From contig NC_079148.1 of NCBI RefSeq assembly GCF_945859685.1, forward strand, positions 50,602,421 through 50,666,420: DNA of 64,000 nt, in the 5' to 3' direction. Positions within the stretch are counted from its first letter, which is position 1; each line of letters begins with the position of its first letter. The stretch comes from Eupeodes corollae (Eukaryota; Arthropoda; Insecta; Diptera; Syrphidae). This document shows positions 44,096-55,847 of the stretch, piece after piece. Under the pieces are notes generated by a model. The model was given only the letters and a program-made list of their open reading frames with translations. It searched no databases and had not been told where the DNA came from. The position numbers and the translations under genes were made by a program.

Positions 44096-44329
44096 TCCAA
44101 CCCATTTTTTAAATATATATTTCGTGAATCGTCTTTGAATTTTCTCAATCCGATCTGAATTAACTTTATAAATAGGACTCTAAATAACATCGACTTAGAG
44201 ATTTAAACAAGGATAGTAATAATATAAAACCTACTTACGAACTAGCCTTAGGAATCTAATTACAAAAATAAATTTTAAAATAAAGTTGAGAATCAAGAAT
44301 AACCCTTAAGTCTTTAATTAATTGAAACC
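44096..44329. other. AT-rich spacer
   Basis: Between two minus-strand LINE remnants. Probably the 3' part of the next LINE fragment; no clear motif. Confidence 0.4.
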
Positions 44330-44760
44330 TATCTAAAGCCACTGATTCAATTGCTTGATAAGATAAGAAAATATGAGATTTCCCCGAAAAAGCGCGTTAC
44401 ACTTTTTGATATTAAACTCGAGGCTATCGATGTGACACCAATTTGATAGAGATTCAATGTTAGATTGCATAAGATCGTCCGCATATAGTAAACATTCAAA
44501 ATACTTAACAATTGAGACAATATCATTAACGAACATAATGAAAAATAGCGGACCCAGGTGGCTACTTATGGGGACACCTGATGTACAATGAATTTCCTTT
44601 AAAGTGTTTTCTGGTTTACAGAATCCAAGGCTTTACTTAAGTCAGTGTACACAGCGTCCAATTGAAATTTTTGTTCCAAAGAATTTCTGACATACGAAGT
44701 GAAATAAACTAACATATGGTCGCCTGAAGACAAAGATCTACTTGATATTACGGGCCTCGC
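44330..44760 (-). mobile_element. LINE reverse transcriptase fragment, minus strand
   Basis: Minus strand reads QLDAVYTDLSKALDSVNQK (RT block with the first Asp) near 44610-44670, then SHLGPLFFIMFVNDIVS and LLYADDLMQ (catalytic motif, in the open frame 44333-44536), ESLSNWCHIDSLEFNIKKC. Unrelated in detail to the other LINEs here; clade not assigned. Confidence 0.72.
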
Positions 44761-46686
44761 TGAGACTAAAAAACATTTCGTGCTTTCAAAAGTACAAGCT
44801 TTCTATCAAACAACAAAAAATTTAAATCAAAGGTTTAAATAAAATTCAAATAAAAGAAAAAACAAAAACTATTCAATATTCAAAAAGAAAAAGGACAACG
44901 TTATACTTATAAGAGTAGGTACTTCGAAACCAAAAAAAATCCTTTAAACTACATAAATTCCTTAGTCCAAGTATCATAATAATACTTAGGCAGGTCTCAT
45001 ATCCCGAACCATATCCACACTCGCTAAATAAAATAAAAACCTCTTCTTGCCAATAAAGTAATGAATAAAATAGCAAAGGTATGACTATGACTACATACAA
45101 ACATACAAACATATATTTAAAAGCTTAAATTATTTATTTTATTCAAGCTGGATTGTTTCCGCTTAGAATCATATTCAATGGTCCACATCGATAGCTCCCA
45201 ATCTTCAAATAAAGCAGATTTGTTAAATACACATACAAATATACAAACAAATATACATACATACATTCATATGTATGTAGACAGACAGGACAGAGGTATT
45301 CGTAGGTATGCTAAACTGATTTTGATCTACATCAAAAAGGCAATGAACCGAAATTGAGTCTGGCATATTTTATAAAAGGGATGATTATTTTCCCTAAAGA
45401 CCGTTCTGAATTTTTGTTTTAAAGAACAACAACAAAAAATCCAACTGACATTGGGCATGACAAGCGGACTACTTATTTATACATAAATAGGTATATATTT
45501 TTAAAAGAAGATTTGAATTTAAATAAAAACAGTATACAAAACAAAAAACATAAACAGCTTCCTGAGCTGACCATTCCAAGAAGAAGAGACAGCTACAGGG
45601 ACTATTTTTATGTCTAATCAAAAGAGGTTTAAGCGTTTTTTATGAATATACGTAGTTTGTATAAATGTGTAGGTATCATAATCATGACCATTGACCACAT
45701 TTTAATTTAAAAATCAAATTGAAATGGAGGTTTAACTGAGCCAAATTTATTTCCAATAAGCACTTATAACACATTTAATTATTTATTTTATACCCTAGAA
45801 CTATAGGTATACCCTTGCCTTGCCTTGCCAACCAAAACCAAAATGTGCGCCAATAAATATTGTGTGTCTGACAAAATACAAAAAAAAAATAGGGACGACG
45901 AGAAAAAGGCAATATAGTTATCTATCGCTTGGAAAATTGGTTAACCAATGAATTAAATTCACTACCAAACTCGCGGTTTAATTGCTGTGCACTTTCTACA
46001 TGATAAATTGCCAACCAACAAGAATCGTTGGTGTATCCCTACAGCTTCCAAAATGCAGAACACAACTAATGTTTTGCAAAAGCAAGCAATGGCACAGAGG
46101 TAGGTGGAAGATAGGTTGTAGAGTGGCCAGGCCAGTGCAATAGTGGACGCCACTCACCATACCATACCACACACCGAACCACACTATACCGCCGCCGCCG
46201 CACCCGAAGGGCTCATATATATGTGCATGAAGGACGTATAAAGGTAGGTAAGGTATAACCCCGAACTCGAACTGAACACTCTACAAAACAAATAAATGTC
46301 CATGATGGCAATGGCGCGAATATCGGGTATTGCACTCGCGATTTCCATTTCATGCGTTTACTTGGTTACCAATTGAAGATTTTAATGATAGTTGCTGTAG
46401 AGGATGCCAGGGACGGACTATGTGACACAATCAAGAGGTCCTTTTTTTTTATAACAAAAGGTATAACGAAAGATATCGTTTAAATACTAGACTTATAGGA
46501 AAGACTATTGCATAACTTATACCATGAGATGAAGGCAACTCAAGCAATAAACAAGCTCAAGAAAAAAAATTACAAGCATGGCATTAGAGCCGTCTGCGGA
46601 ATATTATCAAGACATTTACATTGGTAAAAAAGAGTAGACAATTATGGAATATAAAATAAAGAATATATATAAATAATATTACAAAG
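44761..46686. other. AT-rich sequence without a recognisable gene
   Basis: Contains simple-sequence stretches of ACATACAAAT/ACATACAT type at 45095-45115 and 45228-45285, and a short CCG run at 46189-46201. No motif-bearing frame. Confidence 0.55.
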
Positions 46687-46724
46687 TAGTACCCGTAGCA
46701 TGATGGTTAGTGCGTTGGACTGTC
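46687..46724 (+). mobile_element. SINE tRNA-like head before LINE copy C
   Basis: GTAGTACCCGTAGCATGATGG followed by GTTAGTGCGTTGGACTGTCC. It reaches a few bases further into the anticodon loop than the head before copies A and B, then joins LINE sequence. The rest of the SINE is not found after copy C. Confidence 0.88.
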
Positions 46725-46800
46725 CAACTTACAACAGATGGACGAAACAATAAAACGAACGATGGAACGGACAACTCCAAAGTACAAAGAACGGCACTAA

Positions 46801-47328
46801 ATGGACGCTTACAGAAACGCAATAATTGACGCACTACGTAGGCAGAAGAGTGGCTTACTGACAAGACTCAAAAACTTGTACAGACGACTTACAGACCCAC
46901 ACGACTTGGAGGTTAGGACAATGAAGTCGTCAATAAAAAATGTCAATCTGTTGATTAAGGAGAACTGCAGGTTATCAATTAACAAGTACTGGACCGCAAG
47001 ATCCGGTCAGTTAATTCGAGTGACCCTAGTATATGTTCCCCAAAATCAACAAGATATTCAGGAAAAAAAAAACGATAATGACCTTCCGTGTCTTAAACTC
47101 CAAAGATCTGAAGAGAACAGAGACGTACTCATGACAGCGCAAAAAGATCCAGAGGAAGCCATCTTTGACGATGACTTTTACATAATTGAAGATCCGAAGG
47201 AAAATGTGGAGGCGGTGGGAGCTGCTTTCCAGCAAGTGCACAAATTGAATGTTAGCATTCGCCCCAACCACGACCTGGAAAACAGAGCCCTGCTCAATCA
47301 CTTTTACCTTCGAGTTGATATGACATAA
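46801..47328 (+). pseudogene. Linker of LINE copy C
   Basis: 175 residues starting MDAYRNAIIDALRRQKSGLL, then MKSSIKNVNLLIKENCRLSI, SGQLIRVTLVYVP, DPEEAIFDDDFYIIEDPKEN and NVSIRPNHDLENRALLNHFY. This is the longest uninterrupted linker in the family here. Confidence 0.78.
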
Positions 47329-47743
47329 TGGCCATCTGAGAACAGCGGTTTCATGCGGTTCAATGACGATTCCTTGGCAAATGCCATAATCGCTGAGCAA
47401 ACGGGAACAAGTAACCTGTTAGTGACGATAGGACAACTCCAACCCGTCAAATCTTCGGTCGATAAGTCTTCTTCCGAGCATCAGCAAAGTTTTCGAGAAA
47501 ATCATTAATAGGGCTCTGACTAAGTGGGCTGCGGTCAACAAAATAATTCCGGATAAACAGTTCGGGTTCAAGGCGGGTCATGACACAATTCATGCTGCGT
47601 CTAAACTCGTTTCTGATATCCAATGGAATAAATCAAAACAACAATGCACAGGTGTTGTTTTGGTTGATTTGAAAAAGGCCTTTGACACCGTATGGTAAGA
47701 GGGTCTTTACCTAGAACTGAGCAGGCTTGGCATAAGTAAGCCA

Positions 47744-48651
47744 TTGTTGTATATTCTTTATGATATGCTTAACGGTAGAAAGTTTGTTCTAAAAAGTGGC
47801 AATGTAACTTCTACCACAACATTCTCAATTAAAAATGGTCTTCAACAGGGAGCGGTAAATTCGCCGATTCTCTTCAGCATTTACACCAGCAGCGGTCTTA
47901 TAGGTAGTCTTACAAAGGCGATTGAGTCTAGAACGGCCCAAAAGGTTGAGGTTATTGGAATTCTCTTTCAGCTTGATTTTGACAAGATTCAGCGATATTA
48001 TATTGCGACGACTGGAAACTGAAAATAAATGCCCAGAAGTCGAAGACAATTCTGTTCCGGACTTCGTTGACTAGGGCCACGAGGGACACGTGCAAGAATT
48101 GGCGCAAGATGGTCATCGTTGATCTTCACGGTCAAGCGAGCAAAAGTGTAGTGAAGTACCTCGATATCTAAATAGATCAGTATTTATATTTCGATAGACA
48201 TATAAATGCTGCTCTGACCAGGGCCAGAGGAGCCTTTGCTCTGACGAAACGGCTGTTTCACAGAAGTCGGCTTGACAACATAGTAAAGGTAATTTGCTAC
48301 ATGGCCCTCATACGGCCAATGTTCGTTTATGGTTGTCCTGTGTGGTTCCACGTTGCTCCTTCCCAGAGGGAGAAGTTTCGGGTGTTCGAGCGGCAGTGTT
48401 TACGACGCTGTACCGGCTTATATCGAACAGACGAATCTTCTTACGTGCATTACTATTCCAACGAGGTCCTATACCACGGGGCTCGAATCAACAGAATTGA
48501 CAATTTCGTGATAAAACTCGTTCGAGGTCATATTGCAAGAGCTATGTCTTCGACCAACAATTTAATTTTCGGGGCATTTTATCCGAACGACGAGTATTTT
48601 GAAAGTGCACTCTTGAGCGGCTTCATTCCACCAGAGGCATTCCTCTTTTAG
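47744..48651 (+). pseudogene. RT and C-terminal fragments of LINE copy C, YADD lost
   Basis: 47744-48022 has SIKNGLQQGAVNSPILFSIY then AIESRTAQKVEVIGILFQLD; YADD is deleted exactly as in copy A. 48301-48651 has the IRP..YG..VW and FERQCLRRC motifs. Remainder is frameshifted. Confidence 0.8.
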
Positions 48652-48999
48652 GACAAATGCGATCTGATACAGGATAGATTGGCAGTTCCGTTAATCTACC
48701 ACATCAGACGAAGAACCGTGGATAGGCGACTCCCATAGAATCGGGACGTCATGGCACAAGGCGGAGCGGAGCTTCTTCGGTTCAGTAGGGCTGTATCCGA
48801 ACGGGACCAAACTGATAGGGTGAAGCAGGAGAATAAGTTTTGGTCGGCACTTGATAGTGGGTAGTCGGGATGGGGTTTTAAACTTTGGCCGGCTTACATA
48901 CTTGTTTTATAGTTTAAGGGTTTAGTATTAAGAAGAATAGGCATGGTGGCACAAAAAGAAATATAAAAAAGAGGCTGGGATGCGACCCAGTAAAATTCG

Positions 49000-49830
49000 G
49001 TAAAATAAAATAAGTTTGAAGCCAATATTTTTAATTTTTGAAAAGCTATTTGAGCCGAAAGTAAATTTTTACGAAGTTTTAGTATTGGTTTTTTTAGAGT
49101 TTTATTTTTTTGTAAAAAAACTGTCAATTCGATTTTTTTAAACATTTTACTGAATGTTGAAAACAATATTTCTTATAAGATAAAATTAGTTTGAAGCCAA
49201 TTTTTTAAATTTTTGAAAAGATATTTGAGTCGAAAATCAATTTTTACCAACTTTTATACATTTTTTTTAGGTTTTTATTTTTTAGTAAAAAAACTGTCAA
49301 TTCGATTTTTCTCAAAATTTGTCCTCATTTTGAAAACAATATTTTTTATAAGAAAAAATTAGTACGAACCTATTATTTCAAAGTTTTTAAAAGATATTTG
49401 AATCGAAAATCATTTTTTACGAACTTTTGTTAATATTTTTTTCGGTTTTTAAATTTTTGTACAAAAACTGTCAAATCGATTTTTTTCAAACTTTAACTGA
49501 ATGTTGAAAACAAGATTTTTTGAAAGATAAAAGTAAATTAAAGAAAAAATCTCAAAGTTTTGAAAAGATATTTGAGTCGAAAATCAATTATTACCAACTT
49601 TTATACTTTTTTTTAGGTTTTTATTTTTTGTAATAAAAACTGTCAATTCAATTTTTCTCAAAATTTTATCAGATGTCAAAAACATTATTTTTCGTTGCAC
49701 AAAATTATTTTGGAGATGAAATCATATTTTAGTCGTAAAATTTTGGAGGTGACAATTTTTTTTTCAGTTTTTTGGATTTATAAAAAAAACGTTTAATGAA
49801 TTTTTTTTCAAAAAATATACTTCTTTGATA
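49000..49830 (+). repeat. Tandem repeat, period ~174 bp, at least four units
   Basis: The motif TTTTGAAAAGATATTTGAG recurs with AAAAG at 49041, 49216, 49389 and 49563 (spacings 175, 173, 174). Each unit also has AAAAAACTGTCAATTCGATT and GAAAACAATATTTTT. A fifth unit after 49680 is decayed. Very AT-rich and diverged, resembling satellite or internal repeats of a larger element. Confidence 0.85.
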
Positions 49831-50069
49831 TCACGTTACAATATATTATATACAATTTAATTCAAGTCTCTAGCGTTTTTGGTTCGTGAGATATTCAGGG
49901 TTAACCAAAATTTTCACCTTTTTTTTAAACTGCTATGTAAAAAACCACCCACACAATTTTCTTGATAGCCCTTTCTGCATCTTTCTGCCTTATCATCTGA
50001 ATAACAAAATTTATTTAAAGTCGATATCTCTTCTGGTTCTTGACCTATGGACGACGAAAAAACGTCGCG
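49831..50069. other. AT-rich spacer, probably part of the same composite repeat
   Basis: No gene seen. A 157-residue frame that starts here is low complexity and runs through the adjacent microsatellite. Confidence 0.5.
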
Positions 50070-50124
50070 AACGTACGGACGTACGGACGTACGAACGTAC
50101 GAACGTACGTACACACGCACGCAT
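50070..50124 (+). repeat. 8-bp microsatellite, ACGTACGG/ACGTACGA
   Basis: Six or so consecutive 8-bp units built on ACGTACGG changing to ACGTACGA, then ACACACGCACGC. GC-rich compared with its surroundings and self-complementary at its core (ACGT, GTAC, CGTACG). Confidence 0.9.
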
Positions 50125-50268
50125 AGAAATCTTTCTAAAAATCTTTTATTTCGACTCTAGGGACCTTGAAACGTGGATAAATGTCAAAATTTTCAATTTG
50201 ACAAATCGGAACCATTACAATAACTTCCTATGGGAAGTTTATAATAAGGAAATTTATATTGAGAAAAG
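50125..50268. other. Spacer before the copia element
   Basis: No LTR recognised between the microsatellite and the gag start, so the 5' LTR of the copia element appears to be missing or cut off. Confidence 0.5.
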
Positions 50269-51045
50269 ATGTCTGGAACGAAATTCAGCATTAAAAAGCT
50301 TCGGGGAAGCGAAAACTTCGAAGACTGAAAATTTTCCGTTGAAGCTTATTGCCAAATGAAAGGATTTTGGAAGGCTGTTGCTGATGGTAGTGAAACAGAG
50401 AAGGATTTAACAAAGCTCTTAAACGCAAAATCTGAGCTTATATAGCTTATAGCGCTAAGGAGTTGGGTTCATCCAAAAGTTTTGTTCTACAAAATTGAAG
50501 GATTTATCTACCTACAAGCTCAGTTCTGTTGGCCTTAACCTATGTAGATGAAGAATGGATAGGATTAATGCTTTAAGCTGGTCTTCCCGAAGAATACAAG
50601 CCAATGATAATGGGAATCCAATGGGATTCTTATTACAGGAGACAGTATTAAAACTAAACTTTCTCAAGACGTTAATTTGGATGCAAGTCAAGATATTGCT
50701 TTTGTTGGCAAGGACACGAAAAACTTTGGGAATAAGAACTTAAAGGGTCCTAAATGTTACAACTGCAACGAATTTGGCCATATTGCTGCTAAATTTACAA
50801 AAAAGAATAAGAACCATCAAGAAAAGAAGAATACGATGTTAGGATGCTTTTCCGTCACGGCTCTTGACAAAGAAGAATGGTATTTCGACTCGGGAGCGTC
50901 AGGTCATATTTACTCAAATAGTGCATGCTTTTCAAGTAGGTTGGAAAATCTTAACTCTGAGGTAATTGTTGCAAATAATTTAAAAATGCAAGTCCAAGGT
51001 ATAGGTAAAGTCGATATGAAGGTATCTATTGATACGTATTTTTAG
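50269..51045 (+). pseudogene. gag: copia gag and protease region
   Basis: ATG at 50269 begins MSGTKFSIKKLRGSENFED, followed by TGA where related gag proteins have Trp (EDW), then KFSVEAYCQMKGFWKAVAD. After frameshifts it resumes as GDSIKTKLSQDVNLDASQD. The open frame 50677-51045 has a zinc knuckle CYNCNEFGHIAAKF whose fourth ligand (Cys) is Phe, and the aspartic protease motif EWYFDSGASGHI. Such proteins form the particle and mature the polyprotein; this copy cannot do so. Confidence 0.86.
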
Positions 51046-51239
51046 AAGTCCTTCAAGTTCCTGACTTATCCATTAATATTTTATCTGTCTCGAAAATTGT
51101 TCAGAAGGGTTTTTCAATGATTTTTTTCCAAGAATGGATGTTTAGTGAAAGACCAAAGGGGTAATGTTGTTGCAACTGCAAGCTTGGTGAACAATATGTT
51201 CCGACTCAACAGACCACCCAACTAAAGTGCATATGTTAC

Positions 51240-51957
51240 AAAAAATGTAACTTCACACTTTGAACTTTGGCACAAGCGTGTTGGGCATCCAAGTATTGAA
51301 ACCACACAAACTATGATTCCGAAAGTGGTGCAGAATATTGATTGCGATAGTTCAAAAATCAATTGCATCACATGTATCAAAGGTAAAATGTAACTCAATT
51401 GGTACTAGAGCAGAATCAATATCAATATTAGAACTAGTACACAAAGATCTTTGTGGTCCGATTGAACAAAAATCAATTGGAGGTTCAGAGTAGATGCTTC
51501 TATTCATTGATGATTTTTCAAGAAAAGTCTTTGCGTTTTTCATTAAAAGCAGGAATGAGGTACAGGAAAAGTTCCTGGAATTCAAAAATTTTGTAGAAAA
51601 TCAGACTGGTAACAAAACAAAGGCCATTACAAGCGACAATGAAAAGGAATATTGCAAGTTTAAGATGAAGAAGATTCTAGCAGATGCAGGCATTCAACAT
51701 CAAACAACGGTTTCATATTCTCCACAACAAAACGGGTTGGCAGAAAGAATGAATAAAACCATAATCGAAAAAGCGGGTTGTCTTCTCATCGAGTCTGGTT
51801 TACACAAACGTTTTTGGGCTCAAGCTTCAAAAACGGTAGTTAATTTAACGAACACCCAACCTTGCAAAAGTACAAAAGAAATCTGGAGTGGAAGAAGAGT
51901 GAATCTGCAGCATCTTAAAGTTTTCGGTTGTCAAGCAGTTATTCACACTCCAAAATA
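51240..51957 (+). pseudogene. copia integrase region
   Basis: After FELWHKRVGHPS (pre-integrase HHCC start, about 51258) and CITCIKGK, the sequence reads LVHKDLCGPIEQKS, a stop, then the open frame 51494-51958: LLFIDDFSRKVFAFFI, AITSDNEKEYCKF, YSPQQNGLAERMNKTIIEKA and LKVFGCQAVIHTPK. The DDE residues are the D in the first block, the D of TSDNEKEY and the E of LAERMN. All three are present. Confidence 0.87.
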
Positions 51958-52299
51958 AAAGCGAAAGAAACTCAATGGAACATTCCTCCATTTCTCTTTT
52001 GCCTAATCTCTATGCGCTTTAACAAACTCCATTCCCTTTGCCACGTGCCTTTTCGTCAAGAATGGTACGTGGACTTTGGGCTAGTAACTTCGCTTATGAA
52101 AGACCTCTTCGTATTGTGACAGCGTTAACAGACAATTTCTTATTTTCCTAGAGCTTATGGAAGGATTCAGTTTTGCTAACTGAACAATTTTTCTGTCAGT
52201 TCTTTCAGTAGTTATCCTTTTTGGGCCTAACGTTTTCGGTTTATTTTACCATTTTAGGGCCTTACTGACTATTTTTGCCGAGAAGCCTTGGATGTCTTG
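51958..52299. other. No gene recognised
   Basis: Lies between the copia stop and the RTE-like LINE. It could contain decayed parts of either; no motif seen. Confidence 0.45.
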
Positions 52300-54724
52300 A
52301 ATATTTTGGTAGGTTCTTCCCTCCAAATGCATCCGGCTCCCCATCCTTGGAGTTGCACTAAGGATCTGGCCCTCCTGTTTGGGGGTTGTGCCGTCGGGGT
52401 GACTTCCTTGCCACGTACAAAATACCTTGGTTGCGAAGCACCAACAAGCTTTGGATACGAACGGATTCAATGATGACAACCCACGCAACCGAAATAAGGA
52501 CAACAAACCTCGGATCTGTACGTGGAAAGTTAAGTCCCTTAACAGACCACGTGCAGCCGAACAACTAGAGGAAGCCCTAAAAACAAACGCAAACTAAAAG
52601 ACTACGATATATACTACGGCTACTTGTACCGAAAACAAAGGGAGAGTCTATTTGGGTGTGGATTTGTTGTTATAACGAGACTCAGGCAAAAAGTCTTGAG
52701 TTTCAACATCAAGGCTTAATTAGCCAACATAAGCCTAATATGCGCGCATTCCCCAACAGAGGAGAAAAATGAAGACACCAAAGACATATTCTTCCAGCTC
52801 TTGGAAAAGACATATGAGCAGTACCCTGGCTTTGACATTAAAATTGTCTTAGGAGATTTTAATACCAAGCTAGGAAGAGACAACCGTCAACCAGATTGAC
52901 CGCATTGCGATCAACGCACGACATTTCTCCAGAATACAGGATATCCAAATTTTCCGAGCGGCCAACATTGACTCGGACCACTACCTCGTTGTAGCCAAGG
53001 TAGGGCTACGGATATCTCGATCCAAGCCAAAACAAAGAAGTACTGTAAGAAGATTCGACATTAGACGGCTACAATCCCAAGAGACTGCCATGTCCTTTTC
53101 CGATCGAGTCTCTACTAACCTCTTAAAAAGTCCTATGCTGCCTGCATTAAGCATTGAAAACCACCGGCAACATTTCCTTGCAGCCATCAGAGGTGCCGCC
53201 AGAAGAGGAGAGAGGAACACCGGCTTCTTAGATGGAAAAAAAGAGAGCATGAGAAGCGCGATCGAGGAGATAGAGGGATGTGACAACAAGAATGAGGTTC
53301 GTAAATTTTGCCAAACGGTAAAAAAAAACCTCCCAAGGGTACCAGCCACGAAGCAAAGCCTGTAAAGGCGATCAGGGGAACATAGTAGTAGAACCGCCGT
53401 CGATGCTGAGAATATGAAAAGATCACTTCTCCAAATTATATAACGGCGATAACGAACCGAATTCCACTGTAAGGGAGATAGAACCACTCAACCTCGGCGA
53501 CGCAGATCAACAATTCCGCCAACCCGACCTTGTCGAAGTGAAGATAGCTATATCTTCTTTACACTACGGCAGATCTTGGGAAAAACCAGGAGCTTCAAAT
53601 CGATACACACCATCTCTTTATCGATCATAAAGCATCTTTAGGGAAGAGCTCTACCGAGCAATGTCTAGTTTTGGCATCCCTGTCAAACTTATCCGTTTGT
53701 GCAGAATGACGATGGAGAATGCACGTTGCTCTTTCAAGGTCGGAAAAGATCTTACCGATTCATTTGATGTCAAAAAAGGTTTAAGACAAGGCGATGCACT
53801 GTCATGCGACTTCTTCAACATCGTTCTGGAAAGAATTGTGCAAAACTGAACCGTCAACACTAGAGGCACAATCTTCCAAAGGTCCATCCAATTACTTGGA
53901 TACGCAGATGATATTGACATAATTGGAAGATCAAAGCGTGGTGTCAGTGGAGCGTTTTTGAGCATTGCGATGGAAGCGAAGAAGATGGGTTTAGTGGTCA
54001 ATGAGGGCAAGACCAAGTATATGCTGTCATCAAAAAAGGACACTGAACGACGACGTCTTGGACAAAACGTCACCATGGACAACTATAACTTTGAGGTAGT
54101 TAAGGACTTTGTCTACCTAGGCACCGCTATTAATGCAGACAACGACACCAGCGCTGAAATCAAACGAAGAATAACTCTTGCAAATCGCTGCTTCTTTGAA
54201 CTTAGAAGGCAATTGAGATGTAAAGTCCTCTCTCGAGCATCTAAAATCACCATCTATAAGACACTCATCATCCCGGTTCTCATTTATGGCGCTGAGGCCT
54301 GGACCCTTTCAAAGAAAGATGAGAGCGTCTTAGGATGCTTCGAGAGAAAAATTCTTCGGGTGCATTTTTTTCCCGTACGCATAGATGGAGAATGGAGGAG
54401 AAGATATAACGACGAACTGTACGGGCTGTACAGGGACACTGACCTAGTTAACAAAATTAAAGTCCAACGGCTTAGATGGCTAGGTCATGTAGAGCGAATG
54501 GACATCAACGCTTCAGCCAGGAAGGTCTTCGAATCCAATCCCGAGGGACTGCGCAGTAGAGAAAGACAGCGACTCAGGTGGCGCACTCAGATGGGTCTAG
54601 ACCTCAACCAACTTGGCGTGTGAAACTGGAGACAGCTAGCTAGGGACCGAGCTGGCTGGAGACGCATGTTAGTTGAGGCCCAAGTCCGTCCCGGACTGTA
54701 GCGCCACCTTAAGTAAGTAAGTAA
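52300..54724 (+). mobile_element. RTE-like LINE, plus strand, nearly full at the 5' side, internally deleted
   Basis: A diverged relative of the copies at 6137, 23105 and 41441. Reads NDDNPRNRNKDNKPRICTW near 52470 (start of endonuclease), KIVLGDFNTKLGRD near 52850, ANIDSDHYLVVAKVGLRI near 52970, linker, then RT and C-terminal parts. The region from the linker to the RT palm is shortened (53520-53600). It ends GGACTGTAGCGCCACCTTAAG with four TAAG units at 54707-54724. Confidence 0.86.
53640..54623 (+). pseudogene. RT palm and long intact C-terminal region of the RTE-like LINE
   Basis: 53661-53849 has SSFGIPVKLIRLCRMTMENA, LRQGDALSCDFFNIVLERIV. Near 53890 QLLGYADDIDIIGR gives the catalytic motif. 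The 221-residue frame 53958-54623 then runs without a break to its stop: MGLVVNEGKTKYMLSSKKD, DFVYLGTAINADNDTSAEIK, IPVLIYGAEAWTLSKKDES, GEWRRRYNDELYGLY, VQRLRWLGHVERM and RSRERQRLRWRTQMGLDL. It is the best view of this family's C-terminus in the window. Confidence 0.87.
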
Positions 54725-55847
54725 GTGTATTGCAACCAATCTGGAGTAATAAATGCCCTTAATACCCTGTTGAGGCCCTATTTACACCATTAAATTAATA
54801 GCCCCATTCACTCAATAAATCCAGCACTGGAATGTGAAATTTTTAGTGGCACATCATTTTGCCCTACTATAATACCAAAACCACCTTGGTTTGGTTAAAA
54901 GGACTTTGCAAAACAAATTGCAAATAAAACGGTTGGCATTGGTTATTCCCTTCCTTTTCAATTCACCAATGAGAATGAATATTAAAATTTTGAAATAAAA
55001 TACAAAAATAAAAACAAAACAAAGAAATCATAGGTAGATGCATTCAGGATACAATAAATATAATAATCGTTAAGGTACTTTTGCCTTCCTAACGAAAGCT
55101 TGTTCCATATTCAGCTCAAGCAACAACCAGTTGCCAATTCTACAAAAATTATACTTGGAAATCTGGGTATTGCAAAAATTGCCAAAAGGACTTATATTTA
55201 TTTACGTAGATATTCCTACTTTCTGCGTTTATTTTTTTCTTGTTTTTTGTTGGCTTTTCTTTTATTTTGGTGCAATTTTAAAACAGGTGGCACTGAAGTT
55301 AATTGTCGTTTTATTGCCTTGATTAAAGTAAAAGTCCGAAGCCACATTATGTGCAGGGGGCTATTAGTTTTAATGAAAGTTTATCTGGGGAATGCAGTTA
55401 AAAGGGTTTTCCAGAACAAGATATACATGCAAGTACCTAGTGGAGCTTTTGTACAAAAAGAAAAAGCAACATTAAGATCCCGTTAAATATTATTCTTTTC
55501 TGTTAATTTTTAGGGGAGGAACAGCCGATAAAAAAGTAAGGAACTTTGGGTTGACACCATTTTATGAAAGAAAACAATTCTTACCTTTTAAGGTTAACCA
55601 CTCTATTGATTTGAAAATAAAAGCGTTATTTTTCAACTATCTGATTCTGCCTTTTAAGACCTTAAACAAAAATTAAGGAGCTTAAAATGCATAAAATGAT
55701 TATAACTCGATAGGATCTACCGTCCTACAATATACTTGATATGTCGAGATGGGTTAACACAGAGTTTTGTTTTCTAAATCATATAAGGTTATAACATAAT
55801 AAAGGTTTTATCAAAAAAGCAGTAAGATGTTGCAATAGAATAAAACG
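54725..55847. other. AT-rich sequence without a recognisable gene
   Basis: A 128-residue frame (55100-55486) has a short hydrophobic run (FLRLFFSCFLLAFLLFW) but no recognised domain; in sequence this AT-rich it could be chance. Confidence 0.5.

Larger units (their letters stand above)
46725..48962 (+). mobile_element. Jockey-like LINE (copy C), inserted in a SINE head, more strongly 5'-truncated
   Basis: Begins in the linker at a point corresponding to about 13125 of copy A. Pieces: 46801-47328 linker, 47340-47700 RT with an internal deletion of about 195 bp, 47744-48022 RT (NGLQQGAVNSPILFSIYTS, then KAIESRTAQKVEVI without YADD), 48301-48651 post-RT (ALIRPMFVYGCPVWFHVAPS, FERQCLRRCTGLYRTDES). 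The 3' end stops before the A-rich tail, at GGCATGGTGGCAC, and abuts other repeats. It is an independent insertion from A/B because its 5' end differs. Confidence 0.87.
50269..51957 (+). mobile_element. Ty1/copia retrotransposon fragment: gag, protease, integrase
   Basis: The order gag, zinc knuckle, protease, integrase is the copia order. No LTRs, RT or RNase H were found. The end at 51957 is an in-frame stop after VFGCQAVIHTPK, a conserved point just beyond the integrase core, after which I recognise no copia sequence. Broken in at least four places (in-frame TGA in gag, frameshifts in gag, protease-to-integrase frame loss, a stop before MLLFIDDF). Confidence 0.88.

Noticed and set aside
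49886..50359. A 157-residue protein gene
   Set aside because: The frame crosses an 8-bp microsatellite (giving RTxxRTNVRT-type repeats) and enters copia gag in the wrong frame.
55100..55486. A 128-residue membrane protein gene
   Set aside because: One hydrophobic run but no recognised domain, no codon-usage or conservation support, and very AT-rich context where such frames arise by chance.
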